From Sporolactobacillus sp. CQH2019 (GTDB taxonomy: Bacteria > Bacillota > Bacilli > Bacillales > Sporolactobacillaceae), in the NCBI RefSeq assembly GCF_028765345.1, contig NZ_JARAJZ010000002.1:67942-131941 (forward strand): a stretch of 64,000 bases of DNA. Reading direction: 5' to 3'. This document shows, one piece after another, positions 18,087 through 27,316 of the stretch. Below the pieces are notes generated by a model. The model saw only the letters and a program-made list of their open reading frames with translations. It ran no database searches and had not been told where the DNA came from. The translations under genes were made by a program, and so were the position numbers. Positions within the stretch are counted from its first letter, which is position 1; the number at the start of each line of letters is the position of its first letter.

Positions 18087-19046
18087 TCAGTCTCCGTAAG
18101 CCTGAATAATTTTCTGGACGAGCGGATGACGGACGACATCCGTACTGTGCAGATCTATAAAAGCAATGTCGTCAATATGCGACAGTAATTCTCTTGCCGT
18201 TTTCAGCCCCGATTTTTTCCCCTTCGGAAGATCGATCTGAGTCACGTCCCCCGTAATGATCATTTTCGAACCGAAACCAAGGCGGGTCAGGAACATTTTC
18301 ATCTGTTCCTGAGTTGTGTTCTGTGCTTCATCAAGGATAACGTAGGCATCTTCCAGTGTCCGCCCTCTCATGTAGGCCAGCGGGGCGATCTCGATCGTCC
18401 CTCTTTCGATCAGCCGGAGCGTATGTTCCGAGCCCAGTACGTCATGGAGCGCGTCATAAAGCGGACGAAGGTAAGGATCTACCTTCTCTTTCAGATCGCC
18501 TGGGAGAAAACCGAGGCTTTCTCCAGCTTCGACAGCCGGCCGGGTCAGAATGAGGCGTTTTACTTTTCCGGCCTTCATGGCGGCGACGGCCATCACGACG
18601 GCAAGATAAGTTTTTCCTGTTCCGGCAGGTCCGATAGCAAACACCATATCAAATTTTTTGATCGCCTGGACATATTTTTGCTGTCCGAGCGTTTTCACGC
18701 GGATAGGCTTTCCCTTCGCATTAGCTGTAATTTCCGTCTCATATAAATCGCCGAATGCATCCAGCTGGCCGTTCTCTGCCATTTTCAAGGCATAAACAGC
18801 GTCCCGTTCCGAGACGGAAATACCGCGCCTGATTAATTGCAGAAGAGCCCGGAGCACCTGCTCAACCTTCCGGACATCGCTCTGATTTTCTGTCGAGACA
18901 CTGACCACGCCGCCGCGCGTCACAATGGAAATGCCCAGTGTCTTCTCGATAATCTTCAGGTTGGCATCCCCCGGACCAAACAACATCAGCGCTTCATTTG
19001 CATTATCCCAGTCTATCGTAATCCCGTATAATTGGCGTTCTGGCAA
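18087..19046 (-). CDS. phoH: PhoH family ATPase
   Basis: Cytosolic P-loop ATPase of the PhoH family, 319 aa; proposed to be an RNA helicase or RNase partner often linked to YbeY. Walker A is GPAGTGKTYLAVVMA and Walker B is VILDEAQNTT. The N-terminal 110 residues form a KH-like RNA-binding domain. Initiation is probably at TTG 19046, well placed behind GAGGAGGATAA. It lies just upstream of pgpH-ybeY-dgkA. Confidence 0.92.
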   Translation of the reverse strand: MPERQLYGITIDWDNANEALMLFGPGDANLKIIEKTLGISIVTRGGVVSVSTENQSDVRKVEQVLRALLQLIRRGISVSERDAVYALKMAENGQLDAFGDLYETEITANAKGKPIRVKTLGQQKYVQAIKKFDMVFAIGPAGTGKTYLAVVMAVAAMKAGKVKRLILTRPAVEAGESLGFLPGDLKEKVDPYLRPLYDALHDVLGSEHTLRLIERGTIEIAPLAYMRGRTLEDAYVILDEAQNTTQEQMKMFLTRLGFGSKMIITGDVTQIDLPKGKKSGLKTARELLSHIDDIAFIDLHSTDVVRHPLVQKIIQAYGD

Positions 19047-19220
19047 ACTTTGATTATCCTCCTCAAAAATCAGATCGCTTTTTTCTCATTTTAACATACG
19101 TGAGCGCCTGAATTCCAATCGCTTTTTATTCAAAATCAGCAGAACGGCCTTCCGTCGATTTAGGACCGATTATCAGCAGGCGGAAAACGGCGCCGCCTTC
19201 CGTTCCGGTCTGCAGGACGC

Positions 19221-20438
19221 TTATTCTTTCTCTTTCAGATTTTTCCGTTCCGCCGCCGGATCAATCGGCTGCGGACGGGCAATATTTTCATAAACAATAT
19301 AATGGCTGCGGACGATCAGCTTGCCGCTCTCCGTACGTTTATCTTCAATCGTCGAAGAAACAATTTCCGAGTCAGCGGGAAGCTCACTCAACAATTTTTT
19401 TTCAGCCGTCTCCTTTCCTTCTATAAGCGCTTCATTTTCTTTCAGGCTGCGGACAACGGTTTGTTTTTCCCGGTAAAGAATCTGCTCATAGGAAATGGGG
19501 AGTTCCCAGATCAGGAAACGGAACGGCTTGCGGGTGGTTTCCTGATCGCAGCTCTTGAAAGGCTTGGTTTTAAAACCCCAGACCGGCACGGACCAGCCCC
19601 AGAAAACGAGCCGGTGCTGCGTATACGATTTTCCCGTATATAAAGTATAGCGGCTTTTCAGCGGTATGGCCGTTTCAGACTGATACCAGGTTTCGCCGAT
19701 GACCTTCCCGTTGGCGGAGACAAATTTCGGATCCTTTTCGTTTCCGATTCTGCCGAGAACGAGAATCTGGCCGGGCTTGACAAATTGATTGCTTTCGACG
19801 ACAGGCTGTCCGGTTTCAACAAACATATGATGGATCACGGCCCGCTTCGTGGCGACAAGATTTCTCGGCCCCGTTGTTTCTTTTTTCTTCGGATACTTTT
19901 TCTGAACCACATCAATCTGATAACGGGTTCCGTCCTGAGAAACTCCGATCCATGTCACATTGGTCAGCTTAGCCGACAATCCGGACTCGAGCCGATCGGT
20001 CGTCGGAACGAAAAATTCAAGAGAGCCGACATAAAGATGCTCGTTCTTCAGCAATGATCGGATCTGCTCTTCGAGTTTCGGATCCGCCCCGTTCACCTTC
20101 ACATCCCATACCATATTAGACAGAATAAATAACAGCGCTAAAAAAAAGAACAGACCGGCGGCCATTCCAAGACGGGAGCGGATGCTTCTCCACAGGAACG
20201 GGACTCCCTTTTTATCCAGAATGCGAATGCGGCTTCCGGTTTCCTTAAGCATGCTTTTCAGCTTTTCGGGCTCAGTCAGCTCAATATAACAAACAAGGGT
20301 TGTCTCATTTCTGCGCCTGATTTGCCACATCCGGATACCTTCCTCAGCACAGCGGGTGATAAACCGTTCGGTCTGTGCACCCGTAATGACTGCTTTCAGA
20401 TAGCCTCCCGGATGCTGAATCCGATGTGTCAACGCCAC
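19221..20438 (-). CDS. yqfD: Sporulation protein YqfD
   Basis: Mother-cell sporulation protein, 405 aa, required at stage IV in B. subtilis (sigma-E regulon). A cytosolic N-terminal region of about 90 residues precedes one membrane helix (GMAAGLFFFLALLFILSNMV, about 90-110). The large extracytoplasmic part contains the family segments NVTWIGVSQDGTRYQID and VKPGQILVLG. It is paired with yqfC, 14 bp upstream. Confidence 0.9.
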   Translation of the reverse strand: MALTHRIQHPGGYLKAVITGAQTERFITRCAEEGIRMWQIRRRNETTLVCYIELTEPEKLKSMLKETGSRIRILDKKGVPFLWRSIRSRLGMAAGLFFFLALLFILSNMVWDVKVNGADPKLEEQIRSLLKNEHLYVGSLEFFVPTTDRLESGLSAKLTNVTWIGVSQDGTRYQIDVVQKKYPKKKETTGPRNLVATKRAVIHHMFVETGQPVVESNQFVKPGQILVLGRIGNEKDPKFVSANGKVIGETWYQSETAIPLKSRYTLYTGKSYTQHRLVFWGWSVPVWGFKTKPFKSCDQETTRKPFRFLIWELPISYEQILYREKQTVVRSLKENEALIEGKETAEKKLLSELPADSEIVSSTIEDKRTESGKLIVRSHYIVYENIARPQPIDPAAERKNLKEKE

Positions 20439-20452
20439 CGCACCCCCTTCTA

Positions 20453-20734
20453 TCAGTCATTGACGAACCGGACATCTTTCACACGTCCCTCAAGGTATAT
20501 CTCTTTTTCTAAAACGTTTTCCAAAACAAACCCTTCACCAGTGATGTGCAGCTCGCCGTTTTGCAGGGCAAGCTTCAGCTCATTCTGTGAAAAGGCCAGA
20601 ACTTCTGTGTGATTTTCTATAGAGAGATGAAACTGACCGATCAGAGTGATTCTCGGTAAGTCCATCACAACATCCGCGGGTATGTCGGAGACAGCCGCAA
20701 ACCATTTCCTAAACCGAGCGGTCCATTTTTTCAT
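20453..20734 (-). CDS. yqfC: Sporulation protein YqfC
   Basis: Small sporulation protein, 93 aa, first gene of the yqfC-yqfD unit (sigma-E-controlled in B. subtilis). It has repeated short strand motifs (PRITLIGQFHLSIENHTEVL, GELHITGEGF) and begins with a basic helix. ATG 20734 follows AAAGAGGTGGAGAGAG. No clear sigma-E promoter could be fixed upstream, where the non-coding tract B region begins. Confidence 0.88.
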   Translation of the reverse strand: MKKWTARFRKWFAAVSDIPADVVMDLPRITLIGQFHLSIENHTEVLAFSQNELKLALQNGELHITGEGFVLENVLEKEIYLEGRVKDVRFVND

Positions 20735-21210
20735 GATCTCTCTCCACCTCTTTACAGCTTATGTGCCAGTCAGTCCTCCTAGCACACTGAATCCGGATCA
20801 TTTGGTGTCGGGGGATTTAAAAGTGAGGGGGCTTTCCGCGGATTCGCTGCGTGCTCATGAATTTCTTTAAAAGGGGGCTCTGGATGCCAACACCGCGACG
20901 TCATTCTATTTTCTTCTGTTTCACAGGGATCCGCTGTTCGATCGGACAAATTGTCTCGCCCAGCTGATTTTCCGCAGTGCTTCAGCAAGTAGATCCGGCA
21001 GCGGAAAGATCGCGGCATCATTTACAGGGAAGCTGACCGCCGGGCCCGGAAAAACAAGTCCTTTACTGAGAACGAATGAAGTGGTGCAGGAGCATTGGCC
21101 GGTGCATCAAATCGATAGGAATGAAATTAAAAGCTGAAAAGATATGGGCAATGAGTGGAGCTTTTTAGTTATATGAACCCCGCCGGGTCCGATCTGAATT
21201 CCGATTTATA
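20735..21210. other. Non-coding leader of tract B
   Basis: No gene found. Positions 21046-21121 are homologous to 35011-35083 before tract C. Shared blocks are GAACGAATGA/GGACGAATGA, AGCATTGG/AGCATCGG, CGGTGCATCAAATCGA/CGGTGCATAAAATCGA. This shows that tracts B and C descend from one larger unit rather than arising separately. Confidence 0.6.
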
Positions 21211-21736
21211 TTTCGGAGCAACTTTACGGTGTTTTGGTGCGAGTGTAACCGGATTCGGGGCGACTTTCTCCTGTTTTGGTGCGAGTTCTGATCGATTTGG
21301 TGCGACCTCGAATTTTCGGTGCGACTGTAGCTCGTTTCGGGGCGACTTTCCCCTGTTTTGGTGCGAGTTCCGATCAATTCGGGGCGACCTCGAATTTTTG
21401 GGGCGACTGTAAACGGATTCGGGGCGACTTTCTCCTGTTTCGGGGCGAGTTCCGATCGATTCGGGGCGACCTCGAATTTTTGGGGCGTCTGTAGCTGGAT
21501 TGGGGGCGACTTTTCTCTATTTCGGTGCGAGTTCTGACCAATTCGGGGCGATTTTCCCCTGTTTTGGTGCGAGTTCCGATCAATTCGGTGCGACCTCGAA
21601 TTTTCGGTGCGACTGTAGCCGGATTCGGGGCGACTTTCCCCTGTTTTGGTGCGAGTTCCGATCAATTCGGTGCGACCTCGAATTTTCGGTGCGCGTTTCC
21701 AGCGTTTCGGCGCGTCTGTAGCCGATTCAGGGCGAC
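21211..21736 (+). repeat. Tract B: array of about 26 phased 21-bp repeats with 82-bp super-period
   Basis: Core TTYGGNGCGA recurs with GGNGC at 21215, 21236, 21257, 21278, 21299, 21318, 21339, 21360, 21381, 21400, 21421, 21442, 21463, 21482, 21503, 21524, 21545, 21566, 21587, 21606, 21627, 21648, 21669, 21688 and 21709, and once more near 21729. The step pattern 21+21+21+19 gives an 82-bp unit: GGCGACTTT occurs at 21259, 21341, 21423 and 21505, then half a unit later, then again 82 bp on. Four linker words alternate in order (CTTTCCCCTGT, GTTCCGATCAA, CCTCGAATT, CTGTAGCCGGA). 82 is not a multiple of 3, so successive copies fall in different frames. The array is therefore not coding. Confidence 0.92.
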
Positions 21737-21900
21737 CCGCTCACTGAGTTCGGTTTTCTAAACCCGATCGGACGTTGTGCAGGTTCCGTTTATACCGCGC
21801 AGTCGTTCATTTCTTTGGTATAGAGTCTTTTTTCATTAAATCCGTGCGTCAATCACGGAACAGCTGTCTGAGTCAGCAATTCTTTTTTTGAATGACTGCT
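21737..21900 (+). other. Conserved 3' tail of tract B with hairpins
   Basis: Homologous to 35787-35937 after tract C. Shared blocks are CCGATCGGAC, CAGTCGTTCATTT, TTCAT(T/C)AAATC, a GGAA...GCTG block and TTTTTTGAATGAC(T/C)GCTG. It contains CCGTG/CACGG (21842-21858) and GCTG/CAGC (21863-21877) hairpins, the second followed by seven T residues. This resembles the end of a transcript running in the array direction. Confidence 0.6.
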
Positions 21901-21950
21901 GGCCGCTCCAAGTGAACATCTTATCAAGAGTTTATTTTCAAAGCTGAGCA

Positions 21951-22003
21951 ATAAAAACCGGCGACACATCTGCAAAATCAAAATGTATCGCCGGACTGTT
22001 TTT
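21951..22003 (-). terminator. Terminator of the floA unit
   Basis: CCGGCGA-C-ACAT (21958-21969) pairs with ATGT-AT-CGCCGG (21983-21994). The minus strand then reads TTTTTATTG, and the plus strand has a weaker T-run, so it may act both ways. It lies between the floA-side genes and the tract B tail. Confidence 0.75.
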
Positions 22004-22184
22004 AAAAAGCTGTATCTTTCTGCACAAACGTATTCCCGGAGACGATTGCTCAACCATGAGACCCGGATCAGCATAGATCGATCGCGGAATGGCTTCGCGG
22101 ATTATCAACTTTAGTTAACTGCCAAAGAAGGGGGATCAATCGGTCCGTCTTCCCTGTTGAGCGAAACCTGAAACCGGTATCGGC

Positions 22185-22682
22185 TCAGTTTTTATATTTA
22201 TTCCCCGGGCTTTTCTGTTTTCCGAAGTATTGATGCGGTTCCAGCGCCCGCGGTTTTCCGATGCACACCGCGAAAATAAAAGCTCGGCGAATCCTGCGCC
22301 GGTCTCCGGCCCATTGCATTTTTGACTTTCCGGAAGAAACGCCGGCCGGGCTTCTCTCGATCGTACGCCGCCCGGATGGAGCCATTCTTTTTGCTTGGGA
22401 GCGGGCCAGCCGATCGCTTGTCTCCTGAAAAAGCGGTCTCTGCTCCGCGGGTTCCGCACCCTGGCTATTTAGCGGCTCCGGATCAGATCCGCTGTTACCG
22501 GCCTCTTTTTCCGGGGAGGAACCGGAGCTGCCTTCTTCATGAGACCGATCTTCAGGAACAGCCGTGCGTCGTCCGCTTCTTGCTGCACGCCGCGCGCGCT
22601 CCTGTGCATTCTGTTTTTCCACCGATCGGGCAACATAAAACAGCAAAATGATCACGGCAAAGATAATCGAGGCAAACCCCAT
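22185..22682 (-). CDS. Unknown membrane-anchored protein downstream of floA
   Basis: 165 aa, not recognised. Residues 2-19 form one membrane helix (GFASIIFAVIILLFYVAR). The rest is polar low-complexity sequence rich in Arg, Ser, Glu and Pro, with no domain I can name. A good ribosome site (GGAAGGAG) precedes ATG 22682, and it lies 33 bp after floA on the same strand. B. subtilis has yqfB in this slot, but I cannot show sequence relationship. The basic last 60 residues look unlike the first half and could be a frameshifted or newly acquired extension. Confidence 0.6.
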   Translation of the reverse strand: MGFASIIFAVIILLFYVARSVEKQNAQERARRAARSGRRTAVPEDRSHEEGSSGSSPEKEAGNSGSDPEPLNSQGAEPAEQRPLFQETSDRLARSQAKRMAPSGRRTIERSPAGVSSGKSKMQWAGDRRRIRRAFIFAVCIGKPRALEPHQYFGKQKSPGNKYKN

Positions 22683-22715
22683 CCCTTGAACATCTCCTTC
22701 CCGCCCGGAATGCGA

Positions 22716-23726
22716 TTACTTATATTCATCCCCCGAAGAATTGTCATCGCTTTCCCCGTTGTTGCCGAATGAATGGCGCATCTCCGTATCGGCCTTGATG
22801 TTGTTGTAGTTCATGTAATCCATGACGCCGAGCTTCCCTTCTTTTAGTGCGGTGGCCATCGCAAGCGGTACCTCCGATTCTGCCTCAACGACCTTGGCAC
22901 GCATTTCCTCTACACGGGCACGCATTTCCTGCTCGCTGGCCACAGCCATCGCTCTGCGCTCTTCCGCTTTTGCCTGAGCAATATTTTTGTCCGCCTCGGC
23001 CTGTTCGGTTTGCAGGAAGGCTCCGATGTTCTTGCCGACGTCGACATCGGCAATATCAATGGAAAGGATTTCGAACGCCGTACCGGCATCAAGGCCCTTC
23101 TGAAGAACGGTCTTAGAAATGGCGTCCGGATTTTTCAAAACATCCTTGTGCGTATGCGACGCTCCGATGGTACTGACAACGCCTTCGCCGACACGGGCCA
23201 GAACGGTTTCTTCTCCGGCACCGCCGACCAGCCGGTCGATGTTTGCGCGAACGGTAATCCTCGCCTTGACCTTGACTTCAATCCCGTTAATCGCGACACC
23301 GGCAATGTACGGTGTCTCAATAACTTTGGGATTGACGCTCATCTGGACAGCCTCAAGTACATTCCGCCCGGCCAGATCAATGGCCGCCGCCCGCTCAAAG
23401 GTCAGCTCGATATTCGCGCGGTGCGCCGCTATCAGCGCGTTAACGACGCGGTCCACATTGCCTCCGGCCAGATAGTGGCTTTCGAGCTGATTGGTGTGCA
23501 GATCGAGGCCGGCTTTGGTTGCTTTGATCAGCGGATCGATGACGCGGCGCGGAATAACTCGTCTCAGACGCATACCAATCAATGTAAAAATGCTGATACG
23601 GACTCCGGATGAAAGGGCCGATACCCAAAGCATAATCGGAACAAAGGTGAAAAGAACGACAATTGCGATAATAATCAGTGCGGCAATGATTAAAACGCTT
23701 ACCGTTGATGTCGACACAGCTTTCAA
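22716..23726 (-). CDS. floA: Flotillin-like protein FloA
   Basis: SPFH-domain membrane scaffold that organises functional membrane microdomains; 336 aa. An N-terminal hydrophobic hairpin ([20 protein letters not shown]) anchors it. The SPFH core follows, then an alanine/glutamate-rich coiled coil ([20 protein letters not shown]). In most bacilli floA is paired with an NfeD-type protease (yqeZ) upstream. Here only about 110 bp of non-coding sequence separate it from yqeY, so NfeD is missing from the locus. Confidence 0.95.
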   Translation of the reverse strand: MKAVSTSTVSVLIIAALIIIAIVVLFTFVPIMLWVSALSSGVRISIFTLIGMRLRRVIPRRVIDPLIKATKAGLDLHTNQLESHYLAGGNVDRVVNALIAAHRANIELTFERAAAIDLAGRNVLEAVQMSVNPKVIETPYIAGVAINGIEVKVKARITVRANIDRLVGGAGEETVLARVGEGVVSTIGASHTHKDVLKNPDAISKTVLQKGLDAGTAFEILSIDIADVDVGKNIGAFLQTEQAEADKNIAQAKAEERRAMAVASEQEMRARVEEMRAKVVEAESEVPLAMATALKEGKLGVMDYMNYNNIKADTEMRHSFGNNGESDDNSSGDEYK

Positions 23727-23795
23727 CCCCTATTTATCAATTATTGGTTTTCTCTTTCTTTCCCGAAAAAATTTATTAAGCTCCAATCAGAAATT

Positions 23796-23829
23796 AAGCT
23801 CTGTTTGTCTTTCACTGCAAACAGAGCTT
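23796..23829 (-). terminator. Terminator after rpsU-yqeY
   Basis: A perfect 12-bp inverted repeat, AAGCTCTGTTTG (23796-23807) and CAAACAGAGCTT (23818-23829). It starts just beyond the yqeY stop and is followed on the minus strand by TTAATTTCT. Confidence 0.6.
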
Positions 23830-23835
23830 TTGTCT

Positions 23836-24279
23836 TTAACTTAACTTCTTGCGCACCAGACGATTAATCTGGCTTCCGTCGGCGCGGCCTTTCACTTTCG
23901 GCATGACAGCCTTCATGACTTTGCCGATGTCGGCGCTTGACTGGGCGCCGACTTCAGAAATTGCTTTTTCTATAATGAACAGGATCTCATCATCAGACAG
24001 CTGTTCAGGCATATAGGATTGAACGATTGCAATTTCATTGCTGACTTCGTCAACAAGATCCTGCCGTCCCGCATTCTCAAACTCTCGGAGGGAGTCTTTC
24101 CTCTGTTTAAGTTCTCGGGTCAGAACCGTCAATGCCTCGTCTTCCGATAAAGGTTTACCGTTCTTGATCGACTCATTCTGCAGCGATGTCTTGATCATGC
24201 GAATGACGGAAAGCCTGGCTTTATCTTTCGCTTTCATCGCCTGCTTCATGTCTGTTGTCAGACGATCAACAAGGCTCAT
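23836..24279 (-). CDS. yqeY: GatB/YqeY domain protein
   Basis: 147 aa, related to the tail domain of the amidotransferase subunit GatB; proposed tRNA-associated role but no known reaction. N-terminal helices carry [20 protein letters not shown]. The C-terminal half has [11 protein letters not shown] and [20 protein letters not shown], the conserved GatB-tail loop. It lies 15 bp after rpsU and is cotranscribed with it, as in many Firmicutes. Confidence 0.93.
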   Translation of the reverse strand: MSLVDRLTTDMKQAMKAKDKARLSVIRMIKTSLQNESIKNGKPLSEDEALTVLTRELKQRKDSLREFENAGRQDLVDEVSNEIAIVQSYMPEQLSDDEILFIIEKAISEVGAQSSADIGKVMKAVMPKVKGRADGSQINRLVRKKLS

Positions 24280-24294
24280 TTATAAAACCCCTTC

Positions 24295-24474
24295 TCAGAA
24301 TCTGCGACGCTTTTTACGCGCAGCCTCAGATTTTTTCTTCCGTTTTACACTTGGTTTCTCATAGTTCCTCCGTTTCTTCACTTCCGCTAAAGTCCCGGAT
24401 TTAGAAACCGACCGTTTAAAACGTCTCAGAGCATCTTCAATTGATTCATTTTTCCGAACCCTTGTTTCGACCAT
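24295..24474 (-). CDS. rpsU: 30S ribosomal protein S21
   Basis: 59 aa, starting [20 protein letters not shown] and ending in a strongly basic tail with [11 protein letters not shown]. It binds the 30S platform and helps initiation. The ribosome site GGAGGGAGGG precedes ATG 24474. The family core ([26 protein letters not shown]) is fully conserved; the tail is two residues longer than I recall for B. subtilis. Confidence 0.95.
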   Translation of the reverse strand: MVETRVRKNESIEDALRRFKRSVSKSGTLAEVKKRRNYEKPSVKRKKKSEAARKKRRRF

Positions 24475-24536
24475 CTATGTTTCCCTCCCTCCAAAAGCAC
24501 AACAACTTAAAATGACATCTCTGCATGTCACTAGAC

Positions 24537-24565
24537 ATTATATACGATAGACCATAAATGATCAA
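24537..24565 (-). promoter_or_regulatory. Sigma-A promoter of rpsU-yqeY
   Basis: On the minus strand: -35 TTGATC (24560-24565), a 17-bp spacer and -10 TATAAT (24537-24542). It lies about 60 bp before the rpsU start. Confidence 0.7.
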
Positions 24566-24728
24566 ATTAAAAACGATGAGTTTTGCCCAGTGGAGGACGG
24601 GCTTTTTTTTCAGGACGGCTGAAAAAAACACGAAAGGCGCCGGTGCGCCCGCCCTGTCGGGCAGTTTTGGAAACATGTCCTCTTTTTTAAGTCATCGAAA
24701 ATCCGTCTCTTTAATAGAATAGGACGAG

Positions 24729-25661
24729 GTGATCAAGGTGAACCATCAGGTCCTCGTCTTTATTTTCTATATTCTTCTTTTTATGCTCGGCATGGGTGTC
24801 ATGACCGGTGGTATGCATCGACTCGTCGGCGATCGCATGCGCCGCATTCTGGAGCATGCGGCCGACACGCCTATGAAAGGGCTGGCAATCGGCACATTGG
24901 CATCCATTTTACTGCAAAGCAGTTCGGCCGTGGCGATCATTACGGTCGGACTGATCGGCGCGAATGCGCTCCGTTTCTCGCAGACCGTGGGCATCATACT
25001 CGGGGCCAACATTGGGACAACGCTCACCGGTGAAATTGCCGCACTGCCGATCGGATCGTTCCACTACATATTGCTTGCTGCCGGTCTGGCGATCATGTGC
25101 CTCCCCTTCCGTCACAGCCTGTCTATCGGTGCGCTGTTCTTCGGAATCGGCTGTCTTTTCGCATCGATGGCCGGCTTCAGTTCGCTTGCCGAACCGCTTG
25201 TTCAATCGCCGTTCATATCCGACCTGCTCGCAGACGCTAACGGCAATTTGTTTTTTTCCGTTGTCGTCGGTACGCTGTTTTCAGCAATTATCCAGTCAAG
25301 TTCCGCAGCCACGCTCGTCTGCATGGGATTCCTCGACCACGGCATTCTGTCGCTTCCCCCGGCGATTGCGATCATGCTCGGCGCAAATATCGGAACGTGC
25401 GTGACAACCTATATTGCCAGCCTCGGTACGGGCAGAGCCGGCAGATGGACAGCCTATACACATATTCTGTTCAATGTGCTGAGCGTTCTGCTTTTCTTTC
25501 CGTTCATTCATCCGATGGCCGATTTGTCGCTGTTTATCGCCGGCAGCGACCGGACAGCACTTGCGCATACATCGGTTCTTTTCAATCTGATTACAGCCCT
25601 TCTCGCCGTTCCTCTTGCCGGTCCGTACGGGCGCTGGGTGGAAAAGAATCCGCTCAAATAA
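24729..25661 (+). CDS. Na/Pi-cotransporter family protein (YqeW-like)
   Basis: Sodium-phosphate cotransporter II family integral membrane protein, 310 aa with about eight membrane helices. The family's inverted-repeat signature is present twice: LLQSSSAVAIITVGL with ILGANIGTTLTGEIA, and IIQSSSAATLVCMGF with MLGANIGTCVTTYIA. There is no C-terminal PhoU-like domain, as in the short Bacillus YqeW. Initiation may be GTG 24729 or GTG 24738; GAGGTGAT fits the second. It faces away from rpsU and converges with mtaB. Confidence 0.9.
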   Translation: MIKVNHQVLVFIFYILLFMLGMGVMTGGMHRLVGDRMRRILEHAADTPMKGLAIGTLASILLQSSSAVAIITVGLIGANALRFSQTVGIILGANIGTTLTGEIAALPIGSFHYILLAAGLAIMCLPFRHSLSIGALFFGIGCLFASMAGFSSLAEPLVQSPFISDLLADANGNLFFSVVVGTLFSAIIQSSSAATLVCMGFLDHGILSLPPAIAIMLGANIGTCVTTYIASLGTGRAGRWTAYTHILFNVLSVLLFFPFIHPMADLSLFIAGSDRTALAHTSVLFNLITALLAVPLAGPYGRWVEKNPLK

Positions 25662-25692
25662 GGCAGATTCTCTGTTGCCTCCGCCCGCTGTT

Positions 25693-27045
25693 TCAGTACG
25701 TCGTTGCCGGCTGTTCGCGATCATCGAGAATGCGGACAAAACGGCCCTCGTTGATCGGATAGCCCGTTTCGGTGATCTTGACACGAACCAGTTTTCCGAT
25801 AATATCGCGAGACGGATAATGGAATTTGACTTTCAGATAATTGTCTGTAAAGCCGACAAAGTACCCGTCTTGTTCATGATGATTAAGCGGTTCTTCAGGA
25901 ATGACTTCCAGCACGCTGCCTTTGTACTTCGCCGCATATTCTTCCGAAAGCCTGTTAGACAGGCCGATCAAACGCTCCACACGTCGATGCTTCACATCGA
26001 CGGGCACCTGATCCGCCATTCGGGCGGCAGGCGTGCCGGTTCTCTGAGAATACGGGAACACATGAAGCTCCGAAAATTTCAGTCGGCGAATAAAATCACA
26101 GGTTTCTTCAAACTCCTCATCCGTTTCTCCCGGAAAGCCGACGATGACGTCTGAAGTCAGGGCGAAATCCGGAAGAGCCCGGCGCAGGCCGGCAATCTTA
26201 TCGGCAAAGAAGGCTGTCGTATATTTCCGGTGCATTCTTTTTAAGACGCCGTCCGAGCCGGATTGAAGAGGAATGTGCAGGTGTCTGGCCACGATATGGG
26301 AGCGATGAATCACATCGACTACTTCATCGGTAATCTGGCTCGCTTCAATGGAAGAGATACGCAGCCTTTTCAGACCGTCAACATTCCTTTCCAGATCGCG
26401 CAGCAACTGTGCGAAACTGTAATTTTCCATATCCTCGCCGTAGCCCGCTGTATGAATCCCGGTCAGGACAATTTCCCGATAGCCTGCGTTCACAAGCTGC
26501 TGCGCCTGTTTCAGCACATTCTCCGGCGTCCGGGAACGAAGCAGGCCGCGTGCCCAGGGAATGATGCAGAACGTACAGAAATTATTACAGCCTTCCTGAA
26601 TCTTCAGGGACGCCCGTGTCCGGTCTGTGAAAACGGGGACATCAAGTTCTTCATAGACTTTCGCTTTCATGATGTCTGAGACACCGTTGATCGGTTCGCG
26701 CTCTTTTCGGTACTGATCGACAAAATCGAGCAACCTGCTTCTGTCCTGTGTACCGACGACGATATCCACACCCGGTATCGAAAGCACCTCCGCCGGGGAC
26801 GTCTGAGCGTAGCAGCCGGTTACACAGATCACAGCGTCCGGATTGCTGCGGATCGCGCGGCGGATCACCTGGCGGCTTTTCTGATCACCGGTATTCGTAA
26901 CCGTACACGTATTAATGACGTAGACATCGGCGGTTTTTTCAAAATCTCTGCGGTCATATCCCTGTTTCTGAAACAGCTGCCAGATGGCTTCCGTTTCATA
27001 ATGATTGACTTTACAACCTAATGTATGAAAAGCGACAGAAGGCAT
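25693..27045 (-). CDS. mtaB: tRNA (N6-threonylcarbamoyladenosine(37)-C2) methylthiotransferase
   Basis: Radical-SAM methylthiotransferase that converts t6A37 to ms2t6A in tRNAs; 450 aa. The N-terminal cluster domain begins AFHTLGCKVNHYETEAI and has INTCTVTN and CVTGCYAQ cysteines. The radical-SAM CxxxCxxC is GCNNFCTFCIIPWARG. A C-terminal TRAM domain covers about 380-440. In B. subtilis (yqeV) it ends the hrcA operon. Confidence 0.95.
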   Translation of the reverse strand: MPSVAFHTLGCKVNHYETEAIWQLFQKQGYDRRDFEKTADVYVINTCTVTNTGDQKSRQVIRRAIRSNPDAVICVTGCYAQTSPAEVLSIPGVDIVVGTQDRSRLLDFVDQYRKEREPINGVSDIMKAKVYEELDVPVFTDRTRASLKIQEGCNNFCTFCIIPWARGLLRSRTPENVLKQAQQLVNAGYREIVLTGIHTAGYGEDMENYSFAQLLRDLERNVDGLKRLRISSIEASQITDEVVDVIHRSHIVARHLHIPLQSGSDGVLKRMHRKYTTAFFADKIAGLRRALPDFALTSDVIVGFPGETDEEFEETCDFIRRLKFSELHVFPYSQRTGTPAARMADQVPVDVKHRRVERLIGLSNRLSEEYAAKYKGSVLEVIPEEPLNHHEQDGYFVGFTDNYLKVKFHYPSRDIIGKLVRVKITETGYPINEGRFVRILDDREQPATTY

Positions 27046-27316
27046 TTTTATCGATCCACCTCGCGTTCTAATAATTCAAAAATGATCGGATCCTGGGACA
27101 GAAAGTACAGAGCAGCGAGTCATACCCCTCCATGATTCGTGAGACGAAACCGCAGGAAGAGAAGCAGAGCGTTTCGCTGTTCGGTTTCATCGCGAAAGCC
27201 CTTTTCCAAATCATCATTGGGCATTCCGGTTCTCACATTGCCCGATAAAAGAAGCAGGGCGGAACAGCCGCTTTTGCCGACCCGGCCGCTCTCCGGAAAT
27301 GATCACCCGGCAACAT
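27046..27316. other. Gap where rsmE is expected
   Basis: B. subtilis has the 16S rRNA m3U1498 methyltransferase gene rsmE between prmA and mtaB. These 271 bp are too short for it (about 250 codons), and I found no convincing remnant on either strand. The sequence is probably a deletion scar, but that is inference. Confidence 0.4.

Noticed and set aside
21165-21665. 166-codon open frame on the minus strand through tract B
   Set aside because: The 82-bp period is not a multiple of three, so each repeat copy encodes a different peptide. There is no ribosome site, and similar open frames occur in several frames of the same array.
27046-27316. Remnant of rsmE
   Set aside because: The position is right, but no segment on the minus strand could be aligned convincingly to RsmE, so only the gap is reported.
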